From the NCBI GenBank assembly GCA_023078555.1, contig CM041199.1, forward strand, positions 1,925,101 to 1,989,100: a stretch of 64,000 bases of DNA, in the 5' to 3' direction. Below, piece after piece: positions 1 to 11,383 of this stretch (the stretch's first letter is position 1; the number at the start of each line of letters is the position of its first letter). Origin of the DNA: Ulva prolifera. Its lineage: Eukaryota > Chlorophyta > Ulvophyceae > Ulvales > Ulvaceae. The translations under genes were made by a program, and so were the position numbers. The notes below the pieces were generated by a model. It was not told the origin of the DNA. It did not search any database and was given only the letters and a program-made list of their open reading frames with translations.

Positions 1-1629
1 AGTGGGCATGGTGAATGACTGAGTGGATTTGCGAGTGGATTCCGAGAAACGGCTCGATGCCTGCCAGTGCCTCTGTCCTTTCAAAGTTTACAAGTTGTAA
101 CTTGAAGTACATGCAAGGCAAGAATGCAATCAAAGATCAACACACGAAAACAATGTATGTGTGGCTCTTGATTCGGATGAAATTCGGTTTTGGTGTTTGT
201 CTTCTCCCGTTCACTCTTTGGTAAATACACACGAAAACAATGGCTTATGCCTGTCCACGTCGATGAGGATCGCATGCTTTGCCAGGACAATCGAAGCCGC
301 CACTCTGGTGGACACGGTTTGCCAGACCCCGCGGCCGGGCGCGCCACCTGCTGCTCCTCGAGCCTTTTGTTTTATCAGCCATTGCAGAAGACTGAAATTG
401 CCCGAATAAACACCACAACCTCAACCCGAGTCACGCATGCAGCGCGCGCTGCTCGTGCCCCAGCAAGTTCGGGCCAACGAGGCCGCGCTGGTGTCACACC
501 TGTGAACATGTGCATCATCCGCGGTGGTGTGACAGGCGCCAGGACACCGTCGCAGAGGCACGGCCGGCACGGCCAGCACCTTTTTTAATTTATTATTTTG
601 AATTCACAGCGCGATCAGCTGCCACCAGACGCATCTGCGGTGCTGCAGCATGAGCGCGGACGCATCCGCCGTCCTCAGGCCGTCGACGTCGCGAAACGCT
701 ATGGTACCATATGTATGGTACCCGGTCGCGTCGGCCTGATGACCGTGCCTGGCACCCTGGCGCCGTTCGCACTTCCGCGGCCACACTACATTTGAAGAGA
801 GCGCAGCTCAAGGGCACGGACTGCGATGGCATTGCCATGGCGTCGGCGCCTGCTTACGTCCAGTTACCCTGACTACTTGGGTAGAAGGAACGGCACAGTG
901 GTGTCGATGTGATGTAGCAACTACGCAATAGGAGAGGGTGGGTCTTGCCCGCATTACTTTCGCAGCAATCACGTACGCGCGGCGATTGCCCCTCAATCTC
1001 GGCGCGATGCTGTGTAATCCAGAGCGCAGCATCCAAGTTTGTGTCGACGCCCTGCTGCCCAACACCTACATCAAGTTTGATTTGTGCGGAATCCACCATG
1101 CTCATGCGATTTGAAGTAATCCATGCATACATGAATGTGACTGTCGCTTAACGCTGCCGCGCCAATCACGGCTGATGCCACTGCTGACGGAAAAACAGTA
1201 TAAATGACATCTTGCGTTGCCCTCACTGGCATGGGCCGCTCACTCGGGCTGCGTGTTTCATACAGGGGGCCGGAGGGGGTGCCCTACACACCAATAAGCC
1301 GCCCTTTAAAGATCACATGCATGCGCATATGACGAAGGGGCCACGGTCAGTAAAATTACCTCTGTTCCACTGCCTGTGCGTTCGTGTGGTGAAACCAGGA
1401 GTTTCAGGAGAATCATAAGCATGGCTCAATAGGAGACTGCTGTGTGAGAGAGCTAGAAGCTAGCATATCAAGAGGTGGTTGTACGCATGGTTGCTGTACA
1501 CGTGCTCGACGCGATCCCTGAGATAAAGGGACTCAGAAAGCGGGAGCGTTTGTTGTTTTGCACATAGGCAGACATTATGTGTCTGTGTGCTTGTTTGCAT
1601 ATAAGCCTTGTGTTGACTCCAGTAGGACA

Positions 1630-1931
1630 TCTTGTCTATTGGAGTTAAACACAGGTATGGTGTCCTCTAGCTGACATGCATGGATATGTGGTTGGTTTGT
1701 GCTTGTGGACACATAGTCTGCTGAGTTGGTATAACTCAGCATGTTGAATGCAGGCTGCATGAATCTGTGAGCACTCTAGAGGGAGACACTCACAGCAGCT
1801 GTGTTCTTTCACAGGTATACTTCTACTTAGTGTATACCTCTGTAATCTTGTCTATTGGAGTTAAACACAGGCTGCATGAATCTGTGAGCACTCTAGAGGG
1901 AGACACTCACAGCAGCTGTGTTCTTTCACAG
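1630..1931. repeat. Local direct duplication (64-nt and 26-nt units)
   Basis: A 64-nt block at 1751-1814 recurs almost unchanged at 1868-1931, an offset of 117 nt. A second unit, TCTTGTCTATTGGAGTTAAA and its next six bases, occurs at 1630-1655 and again at about 1845-1870. The second copy of the short unit runs straight into the second copy of the long one. This is seen directly and suggests a recent local duplication followed by loss of part of the intervening sequence. Confidence 0.9.
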
Positions 1932-2154
1932 TTCGGCGGGCCCCGAGGGGTTACTTGCAAACCTGGTTTGCCTGGGGAGCCAGGGCTAGCAGGGGCTGCA
2001 CCCTATGGAGGCCATTGACACCACCCTGCAGCTATCCCACTGGCATCATGATGTGCAAGCTGTAATTTGCAAGATTTGCAAGATGTCAGCTCCGAACTTG
2101 ACTTTGAAAGAACCAACTACGTAGTATACGTAGTATACAATGTGTGCATGTGCT

Positions 2155-2175
2155 GGGGGGGGGGGGGGGGGGGGG
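2155..2175 (+). repeat. Poly-G tract of 21 nt
   Basis: Twenty-one consecutive G residues are broken by a C at 2176. It could form a G-quadruplex, and the exact length may be a sequencing estimate. Confidence 0.85.
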
Positions 2176-2415
2176 CGGAAATGTATGCATGTGCTGTGTT
2201 TGTGTAGACCTGATTATTCTTCTGTAATCACATGTATGGCGCTGGTCCCAGTTTTATAGCACCATTCACTCTTCTGCAATCCGGCCCCCCCCTCCTGCAT
2301 TCATGCAGGCCATGCATGTGCGCAGGCCAGTTTGCATGCCTCCAGTCCCTGGCAGTCCCCCTCTGCACACTGAGCAGTGCACAGACTGCACCTCCCTCTG
2401 GATCAAGGTCGACCT

Positions 2416-2514
2416 GCTGTGCCAATCCAGTGATATCGACGCTGGATCCTTGCACGTCGCATTTACGTGCAAGGATGCAGTGCTATAGCGGCCATATCAC
2501 GGGATTGCCACAGC
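2416..2514. mobile_element. Foldback (MITE-like) element with nested hairpins
   Basis: The outer arms 2416-2436 and 2494-2514 are inverted repeats matching at about 19 of 21 positions (core CAATCC..GTGATAT). Inside them a second perfect pair of 12 nt, 2446-2457 and 2465-2476, closes on a short loop. The whole 99-nt unit can fold into one long stem. Pieces with the same right arm (core AGCGGCCATATCAC plus a GGATTGCCACA-like tail) occur near 33020, 44000, 62803 and 63095, so this is a dispersed family. It has no coding capacity, and what would mobilise it is unknown. Confidence 0.65.
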
Positions 2515-4726
2515 TGCACCAAGGTCCAGTGTGCATGTGTACCTTGCAGGCACCACAAGCAAGGGTGAAAACACCCATCCATTCCAGGGGCGTACGTCAA
2601 ATGCATGGCCACCGGGCCTCCTCGCGCATGCATGACGCGAACAGGATACATACACCTAGGGATTCGAGGGGTACTGCAGCTGTGCAAACTTGGGCGCCGC
2701 AAATGCACCGCAGGGGTTGCGCTAACGTGACGGCAGTGTGTGCCTACGTACTTGTGGAGCGCCGGAGTACTTGAGAATGCAATGAAAGTGCAAGAATGTA
2801 GGGTGCAGTAACAATGCAATACGCCTGGGCTGCATGGCGTCCGCCGTGAGTACAGTAGCAGCTCACGGTCGGCCTGTCCATGTATGGTGCGAGCCATACT
2901 AGTAGTACTGGCACAGAGCGCCGAGTGCCGCTACCGCCGCGAGCGAAGAGGTCCCCATCGCACAGATGCATTTGCAGCCACTTACTCAACAAATGTTACT
3001 TTAGAGTGCTGGCGCGTGTCATCCCGAGAGGTAGGCCCACAGCGAGCCTCGCAGGCCCGACCTCGAGGATCATGGTGCATGGTTACGCAATTGAGCCACG
3101 TTCCAGTGTGTCAGCATGTGGACAAGGGCCCTCACCCCCTGTTGCTGAATCTCTGCTCTGCGCCCACGGATCGTCTGTAGGCTGCGGTCGCACTCAAGTC
3201 CACAGTCAGCAGGCCCCCCGCCCTCCCCCTCATCCCTGGCTTATGATCATGATCGGCGGAGCGGCAGAGATCTCACGGGAGCTGCAGACGATGGAGTAGA
3301 TCAATAGACCTAACGGAAGACTCGAGTGTATACGAGCCAGGATCAATGCATGCCACAAAACTCGATTTGGCTACTGCAGGTATGCCAGGTGACTGAATAT
3401 GCACATCATTGCTCGAGTTTCGTTGCTCGCACAAGTGACATTGATGTTTACATGCACTGAGTTGGCCAGAGTGTTGCCTCGCATGAGGTGGTCGATGGCT
3501 TGTGCTGTGAGCCCATTCACTGGCCCAGATCTGTGCCACAAGATGCTGTCAGGGAGGCAGGTAGCACCGCAGCCTTCCATACAGCCTCGACATGTGACAT
3601 AATCCTGCATACGCCCAGCAGCAATGCGAGAGGCAGAGCGGGTGATTTGTCGTGTATGGCATTGAGCATTCATTCAATCTCGACTGTAGTGGTCACAGCA
3701 AGCCACTACAGCAACGGGCTGGACAGTGGACGGTGGACCGGAATTTGTTGGAGTGAAATGCCCCATAAAATCTGAAGAGACAGCCCTGTACAATGACCTC
3801 GAAGCACCAGGAGCATTACAACGAGCCCATGGGGTGCACATGCGACAGTGGGTGAGCGGCAGCTCCTGATCCAGCACTCGTCGCGGTGCTGTGTAACGTT
3901 CAGCTAGCCCTCTGACCTGTCAGCTAGCAGGCTGCATTTACAATAACATCTGGCAAAGAGTCTCGTACATTTAGATATTCACAGAGGTCGGCCTTACGAC
4001 GAGTTTGAATTAGGCTAGCGAAAAATGCAGTGCCTGGTCGCTAAGAAACAGTGTGCACGGATTCAGCAGGACATGCGCGACAGAAAGCAGCCATGTCTAT
4101 CGGCAGCCAGAGCAACACCGAATCCATCCAAGTCGCGTGTGACTACACTATGTACCCCAAGTCAAAGCCTCGAAGCACCGACATCATAGAGGGGGTCATC
4201 ATAGCTATGCCCGTGCGGGCTCTGCGGGTGCGGGTATTCCATGATAACACGAAGTCTCATTGCCAGAACAAACGTGATATTATTATATGTTTGATTGCGC
4301 ATGTTGTCATGTGGTGAATCACGGGATGTGGCAGCAGGCTGTTGGGGATCCTGCCGTTCCCCTGCAATACATTCGCGCCACAGGAGAAGCTTATGCATTC
4401 TTCGGAACGACCAATGCATCAAAGATCACAAGTGCATTGTGAGCTGATCTGCATCACAGGCTGTGTCCGCAGAGTGCATAGCCAGATGGACTCGCCCTTT
4501 TAGCCACTGTGCCGAAACGCGAATAGGTTGTCTTCGCCATTCCGCCACCGTGTTGCGGCTGTCGAGAACGTACGGAACATGAAGCAATCACTGTAAGCAT
4601 GAGCATGAATAAATGCGTGGGTGATCTCCGGGGTTGCCAGACGTTATTCACGCTCAGAAAGTCTCCAGACATTCGTGACTGGGGTAGCTGTGTTTACCAA
4701 AGCATATCAACTGTAGCATCGCCAAT

Positions 4727-5056
4727 ATGCGTGCTGCGCGACAACTTCTACGCGCGGCAAGCGATGTAGCGGTCGGGAAGGGATCTGCCATCCCTGCGCC
4801 TCACTATTTCGAGCCCGCTTCCAAATCTCCATCCCCGATGCCGCATCTTATTGTTGGGACTGTCATTGGCTTTATATTTGCTGGAACTTACAAAGTGCGC
4901 TGCAATATTTTTTCCCGCTGGCACGGTCACATCGATCGTCCATCAAGCTTCTGATTGGCGCTGGTGTTGATACAGGTCGCCTACTGGAACTGGAAAAAGG
5001 AGATCAATCAGTTCTACTACGACTATAACAAGGTTATGGCTGAGGAGGCGGACTGA
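4727..5056 (+). CDS. COX5C/COX6c-like small mitochondrial inner-membrane protein
   Basis: Two exons, 4727-4894 and 4976-5056, are joined across an 81-nt GTGCGC...ACAG intron and give 82 residues. The N-terminus is basic and Ala-rich (MRAARQLLRAASDVA), as in a mitochondrial targeting peptide. One hydrophobic span, about residues 39-54 (HLIVGTVIGFIFAGTY), is followed by an aromatic, charged tail (WNWKKEINQFYYDY). This layout, one membrane helix and then a W/K/Y-rich tail, is that of plant cytochrome c oxidase subunit 5C, which packs at the edge of complex IV in the inner mitochondrial membrane. The start is the first ATG in frame. A TGTAA poly(A)-type signal lies at 5161-5165. The subunit name rests on length and pattern only; another small respiratory-chain subunit is possible. 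Confidence 0.6.
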
Positions 5057-6377
5057 AGCATGTTCAGCATGAGCAAAAGATGTAGCCCATAACCTGCTCG
5101 GCGCGTTTGCACAAATTGTGGCAGGCTTTGCGCAGCTTTTTTTGAGCTGTTTTGCCTGCCTGTAACTTGTACAACGTTGGCATACATGCAATGGCAGTGA
5201 CCTCCCGATGCAACAGCTGAGGCAATTTGATTGCGTTGCTGCATTGAGGTGGGCCTCGCTTCAATCCCCTTCCATGACTAGCAGTGCATCTACATGCCAG
5301 AAGTACGAATTGTCATGGTAGTGTATCAGTCACCATCAGCCTTCGGCCAATTTCTTGTGCGTTCATGAGGCCAAACAGAAACAGCAGCAGCAACAATGCT
5401 CAGCCCAGATTGTAGGTGGAATTAATGTAGCTGTGGCTAAATTGGCGCTGTTCATGGGCTGCTCCTGCTGCTTGAACATTATACATGGTGTTGTGCAACT
5501 GGCGCGAAGATCCTCATGTTGTTTAGTGGAGGATGGACATGCTCACTGAACGCTACGGTATTCAAGTAGTTATCGGCGGGATTATGCATGGGCTGAGCTG
5601 TTTCGGTTTGTACGTATTGCAGTGCTCCTTTGCTTCTCTGTGAGAATGTATCGCAAGCGTTGGGTCCAACAGTCACCTTTCGTCCAAAAACCGAAACCCT
5701 TAACCTTATGCGTTGCACGATTGTTCTGAATCGTGATCCTTTCGACTGTCGATTCTGATTGCAAATTACGTCTTGACGACTCAGAACTGGCAGCCAGCGA
5801 GGTGCCAAGTCAGGCCTTTGGCGTGGCAATTCATCATTTGGATACAATTTATGTCACACGAAAACAAAATTTGCACTGTAGACGATTCTATAGCTTCTGC
5901 GCAAATTGCATTTCAGGTGCCTCATCGATCCCGTGGAGCTCGTCTATTGCAGCGGAGTGGCTGTCGGGCTTTTGGCACTTGACGTGACGTGCAGCCCCGT
6001 TGGGTGTGACCTGATTGCAGCCACGCCCACGAGGTTGTGCAGCCCATCTCGTCGATTTTGCATCAATTCAGTCGGCCACATCGATGTAGCGCGCTCAGGA
6101 CTTCGATCCCACATGTTGTCAATTCACTCCGATCTTAACACTGGGGTGACTGTGCTCTTGCGCTGCCTCGCCATGAGAACATCTTGACCTGAGTCGATCA
6201 TATTGTTCTTCATTGTTTAGATTATGCAAGATCAATTCGTCAAAGATCTACCGTCTGGAAGGCAGCGATCTCCATTGCCCATACGTTTAACATCGTGGCC
6301 AGCATACTGCTGCGCTCCTTCATTCGCAGGATGAAGCTCGTGACACGTCAGCCATGTAACAGATTTGTTCTGGCTCT
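5057..6377. other. Intergenic spacer
   Basis: This holds the 3' region of the COX5C-like gene, with TGTAA at 5161-5165, and the presumed promoter of the carrier gene. I see no further gene. A frame at 5906-6187 lacks splice-site support or family resemblance. Confidence 0.6.
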
Positions 6378-8580
6378 ATGAGTAGCGCCCCGAAATCTTC
6401 CGCGTTGCATACAGCCTGGGAGAAGGCTCTGGGCGGAGGTATTCCCGGAATTGCAGCGCAGGCTACACAGGTGTGCATGCTCGCGATTCCCAGCCTGTCT
6501 ATGCATGCTTGTGTCCTTTTCGTGGCGCGTGGCATCCTCTGCTAGCGACATGAACGCCCGTTTGCTGCAGGTGAGCACACTGATGTGGCTGCACACCACC
6601 CTGAATTACCAGTACAAGTACGGCACGGGCATCCGACCAACAGTGACCGCGCTTTGGAGAGAGGGTGGCATCCCCCGGTTTTACAGAGGATTTGGCTATG
6701 CGCTGTGTCTCTCTCCTGCAACCCGTTTCCTGGATACCGCCGCCAACGCAGGATGTTTGTCCTTGCTCGAGAGCCACAGCTATACAGCAGACCTCCCATT
6801 GGCAGCAAAGACACTTTGTGGCTCTGCTGTGGCTAGCGTTGCACGTCTGGCATTGATGCCACTGGATGTCATGAAGACGACACAGCAGGTAGAGGGATCC
6901 CATGCGGCGGCGTTGATAAGGGGAAAATACCGACACGGAGGACCAAAAATCCTGTTCCATGGCGCCTTAGCCTCGACCACATCCTCCATGATCAGCCACT
7001 TCCCCTGGTTCTACACGGTATTGCCCTTCAAATACTGCAGCCCCTGCCCGAACTCCCTTAGCCAAGTGCATACAAGCCTCCACCATATTCCACGAAGTTC
7101 CGCAATCCTGCTGCCACCTGCTTTCTTGCCGTGCGAGGCAGCAGCGAAACACCAGCAAGCACAAGCTGATATTCACACTAGCCACTAGCACTGTGTGCAT
7201 ATATGCATAGCATGCCATGGGTATGTATGCTGTTACACAGCCACGGGTAAAGTTAAGTAAACTGGTCCGACCTTCATGTCTGCCTCTCGGTGCAGTACAA
7301 TCTCCTCGATGGGCACCTGCCAGAGACGTCTGGAACAGTGGCAACCATTCTCCGGTCAGCTGTCATCGGCTTCTCCTCCGCGACGTCCTCGGCCGTCGCC
7401 TCCAACTGGGCACGGGTCATCAAGACGAACAAGCAGACCCACCCCGACCCCAACATCTCCTACGTCATGGTTCGCTCCTTGCGCCTCGGTATCCAGTTCT
7501 ACTGCGCCTGTGCTCAGAGGTCACACTCTTCAGCTCTGGCCTGCACTGCAGCATTAGCTATATGTCCAAGAGATCCTGAACAGTGCTCAGCGAATTGGTT
7601 CTTATTATTGTCGGAACGGCGTCCGAGCGCTCAAAACGCTTGTGGACAGGCAAAGTATTCGATCAGAAGCCCTACGCTGTGCCGCTGCATGTGGCTTCAT
7701 ACGTGCGTACGTTGGTATGGTGATGTAGCCAGATTCATTGGGACAATCACAGCTCCGCACAGCGGGACCGAGAGGATGTCTGTTGTACAAAGCGGTCTAA
7801 CCTCATCCTCAATTGCTGCAAGCACCCACGGCGTGTGGCATATATGTAGCCCTTGCAGCAGATTGCACGGCCATCCATGCAGCGCACCCATCGCAACTCA
7901 CACATCCACGCCGCTGCGCCATTTCATCCAACATCATCCTTCACAATCACATGTTGCGCATCTGAGACAATGGTGCAGCATCATCGGCAATTGCTGCATC
8001 ATCCGTACCAGAACAAGATCAGCGTCGTGCATGATGCGCACTGCACGCATGTCCTGACAAACGACAGAGGCCGGCCATGCTACCGCTTCTCGGAAGCCAT
8101 TTTCAATATGTGTGTATGTAGTCACAAAGGACAGAGGCCGGGCATCGAGCCATTGCTAAGAATGCACACGCAAATCCACTCATTCACCAGTTCCGTGCAC
8201 GCCCACTACGGGCAAGTGCTTTGCACATGAGAAACTACAAAAGCTTCTTCACAATTAGAAAAAACACAGGCATCCAGCTTCACAAGGAAGCAGCTAGTCA
8301 GCAACCACGTATATGTATGTATGCATGATCATCAGCATGGAGGGCAGTCACTGCAGCATCGACGACACGGCCATGGTCCTGGACAAAGTGACGCCTCCGA
8401 GATGTGCAGATTGTGCGCGCGGTGCTCGAGCAGGGCGGCCTGCTCGCGCTCTTCGGCCGCGGCCTCGCCACCAAGATCGCCATCAACGGCATCCAGAGCT
8501 CCCTCTTCACTGTCCTCTGGAAGCTCGGCCAGGACGCCTACGCCACGCGCGCCGCCGGCGACCGCACGCCACCGGGGTGA
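6378..8580 (+). CDS. Mitochondrial carrier family (SLC25-like) protein
   Basis: Four exons (6378-6470, 6571-7017, 7296-7469, 8410-8580) give 294 residues, the normal carrier length. It belongs to a plant/protist carrier subfamily recognisable by LNYQYKYGT, GGIPRFYRGFG, RFLDTAANAG, LFHGALAS and the C-terminal LFGRGLATKIAINGIQ and FTVLWKL blocks. The family signature PxDxxK is intact once, P128-L-D-V-M-K133; the other two repeats are divergent, as usual in this subfamily. It should lie in the mitochondrial or another organelle membrane and move a small solute, but the substrate cannot be read from sequence. The third donor (7470, GTTCGC) was chosen because it keeps the family spacing; GT at 7464 would shorten the protein by two residues. 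The last intron is 940 nt and carries dispersed repeat C. Confidence 0.87.
8108..8187 (+). repeat. Dispersed repeat C, copy 1 (intronic)
   Basis: About 80 nt containing the core CAAAGGACAGAGGCCGGGCA and, further on, CAAATCCACTCA lies in the last intron of the carrier gene. It matches 43326-43410, which is in the first intron of the methyltransferase-like gene, in the same orientation relative to transcription. Confidence 0.8.
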
Positions 8581-11383
8581 TGCCTCCCACGGCAACCGCC
8601 GAGCCAGCACACGCTCCCACCGGCTACCGCTGCGGCGAGAGGCGTGCTGTGCGTGCTGCGCACACGGCATGCCCCTGACACCCGCGGATGGAGCCACCCG
8701 TGACAGATGCGGGCGTTGCCCAACGTGCCGCATCACGGCTCCTCGCCGCCAGCCCTGTGCACAGCGATCGCAGGAGGCTGCAGGGTACAGGGTACCCTGT
8801 GTGGGTTATCCTGTATGCGGAGAGGACTCGCCCGCAACGCTGCCCCTATCCCCCCCTGCCCCCACCCCTCCACAAGGGCCGTCCCTGAGCGTGCGCAACC
8901 ACCTAGAGCGGAATCTTGGGGCCTGTGCGACTGTGCCCCGCTGCACTGGCAGCCACATTTGCGCGCCTTGCCCCTACCATATCCCCGGCCCTTGTCCTTG
9001 GCCACCCAGGGCGGGATCAGAGAGGAGTCACACATCAGCGGTTTGCTTCAATCGGGCAGACCGTGCTGGGCACTATCACGCAGTGGCCTGGGTGGCGAGG
9101 CGGACATGATCCATGTATCACCTCCCGCATTGTGGCGTCCTCCAGCAGTGTGCTTGCAGTAGCTCAAGGTCGCAGAGGATTTCCTGGCAGTGTTGGGTGC
9201 TGGATCACATGAATATGTCCATGCCCCACCCTGCCATCGCTTGTAGTGACATTCGCCAGACAGCCGCTTGTTCTTCAGAAACACATATAGTTGTTCTGGT
9301 ATTTTGCGCTGGATCGCCTGTTGGAGAAGTATGAACAGGCAAACCAGCGACTTGTTAGATGTGGAGCTGTCTGCCCGGGGCTTCCGTGTGGCGGGCCTGC
9401 TACTTGCTCCAGCTCAGTGGTCACGAGTTGCGGGCCAGACTGGCGACAGTGCTGGCATTGTGCTGCGGACTGTTGTGTGTCAGCTGCTTGAAAATGCAGC
9501 TTGTGCATGTAACCTGAAGCTGAGTATACGTGGGCCACCTGCCACATTGATGTGTCCAGTATTTGATGCGGGCTCCACCTGAGTTTGCATTGTCCTTCTA
9601 ACTATGCCCAGTGATGCTGCGCCTGGCAATTTTGTGGAGGCTGGCATGTCATACCTCGACCTTAAGCTTGGCATAACAATACAACAGGAGATGCGTACTG
9701 AGTGCTGGACGTAGTGGAGTAGCACTGTGGTGATGGTGTCATATAAATGATCTTGCACACTCTCAGACTTCAGACAGTTTGTAAAAACATGAGACAGTAC
9801 CGACCTCTTCAAATTCACCACCTTGAGAATGAAGAGGAAGCAGAATGTGACGTGAATGATCCCTGTCCTGCTATGGGTTCGCAAATGCGATCTTTGTTTT
9901 ATTCCTACTCTTCTGCTGTGTAGTCTGTGGACCGACAGTGGGTCCATCGGTGTATGAAAGTTGCCATCACGGCCCATCATTGCAGTCAGTCTTCTGTGAT
10001 ATGTGATGCATCCCCACATATGAATGGTCACCACTGGTGAGCCCTGACAGGTTGTCCATGCCGCTATTCGCTTGACACACATTCCACAGAGACAGCTCCA
10101 GACCTCCACCGCTCTCCATCAAGTCATGGAAAAATGCTCACACAAAATCAACTACCATGAAACTGTACACCTAAACTGTTAGCATGAATGCCACATAAAT
10201 CTTAAACTAAAAGGCCAAGCCATCCTGTTTGAACGAATACAGCTTCTAGGCTGCATCGCCGCTTCACGAAAGGAGGCAGCTGCACTGCAATCCACAGCTG
10301 GTCCCACCGACATGACGAGCCTTTGCCCAACACATCATGCACGTGATAACACCAGTCACATGCACTCGGCGTCGGACACAGCCCCTCAAAGTAAAACTCT
10401 GGCCAGCTTCATTGCACGATTCAGAACGCCACCATGTACATCACAACCTGGCACCTCAAGATAAATGTGCACCATCGAACACAGACTTGAAAGGAAACAA
10501 CCGCAACAAAATTCCTGCTTACAGCCATCAAAGAAAATGCCGCACGAACAGCGCCGCTCATGGCGTCACCAGCAGCACATCACAGTGCTGGGAGTCGCAT
10601 TGCCTCCCGCCTGACCGGCCAGCCAACGCTCACGGGACCACCACAGTCTGCACTCGTGCATGTCAGCCTCCGTTGTCAGTATGTACACAAGCTGCAACGA
10701 GGTCGGTAGTGCCCTGCCTGTATGCCTACATATGGCGACTCGTACACACATGCAAGGCACATCAGGCACATCTCGGAGCACGTCCACACGCCATCGAGCC
10801 GCTGCAGGCGCGGCGGCGCTCCCACTGCACCGCATCTGTGCACAAACCCTGGCCGTGATTCACGAAGGACGCGCCTCGCAACCACCTTGACCTCCGGTCT
10901 ACACTGGAGAGCACTCACCAGCTGCCAACATGACATGGCCGCACGGCACCTCTGGCCAGCACATGCAGCATGCAATGCTTAAGCCAGGACGCTGCGCATG
11001 CTATGCTCAAAAGCCCAGCCGTGCACCAGAAAAAGGTGGAGCCACGTGACGGGTGGCGACCGCTGCGCGGCGGTGCAGCCTCCAGCACGATGGGGCGTGC
11101 GTGTTGGTTTGAAGGGGCTGTGCCGGGTATGCGGAGTGGGATTCACTACGGTCCTCTGCCTAGCAGGTTGGACCGCTGGAGGACGCATGCGCGGGGGAAG
11201 AGGGTGTGGGGCACCAGGGGCATGCATGCATGCCGAGGCCTGCCATAGGTAAGGAGCTCCACAGATGTGGAACAATCCGCCCCCACAAGGGGAAAGTCCG
11301 CAACTCAGCAGGGGAGAGAGTCACCAAGCCTGTGCGCGAGCAGGAGCGTCAAAAGCCGCCATGTGTAGAGACTGTCCAAGCAG
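8581..11383. other. Intergenic, no gene seen
   Basis: This spacer separates the 3' ends of the carrier (+) and TBC (-) genes, so it should hold two 3' UTRs. A 209-codon minus-strand frame (9480-10109) is open but of low complexity support: no recognisable domain, no ATG at its head, lower GC than the exons nearby. I treat it as unassigned. GCATGC/ATGCAT motifs are frequent. Confidence 0.55.

Larger units (their letters stand above)
1..4726. other. Intergenic, no gene seen; repeats and hairpins
   Basis: No open frame here shows family resemblance, exon-like base composition or paired splice sites. The stretch holds a near-palindrome at about 703-722, a duplicated block at 1630-1931, a 21-nt G run at 2155-2175 and a foldback element at 2416-2514. 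The longest frames (130-145 codons near 190-588 and 2463-3299) look like chance. Confidence 0.6.

Noticed and set aside
9480-10109. 209-codon minus-strand frame in the carrier-TBC spacer
   Set aside because: No ATG at its head, no recognisable domain and no splice partners. Length alone in one spacer is not enough to call a gene.
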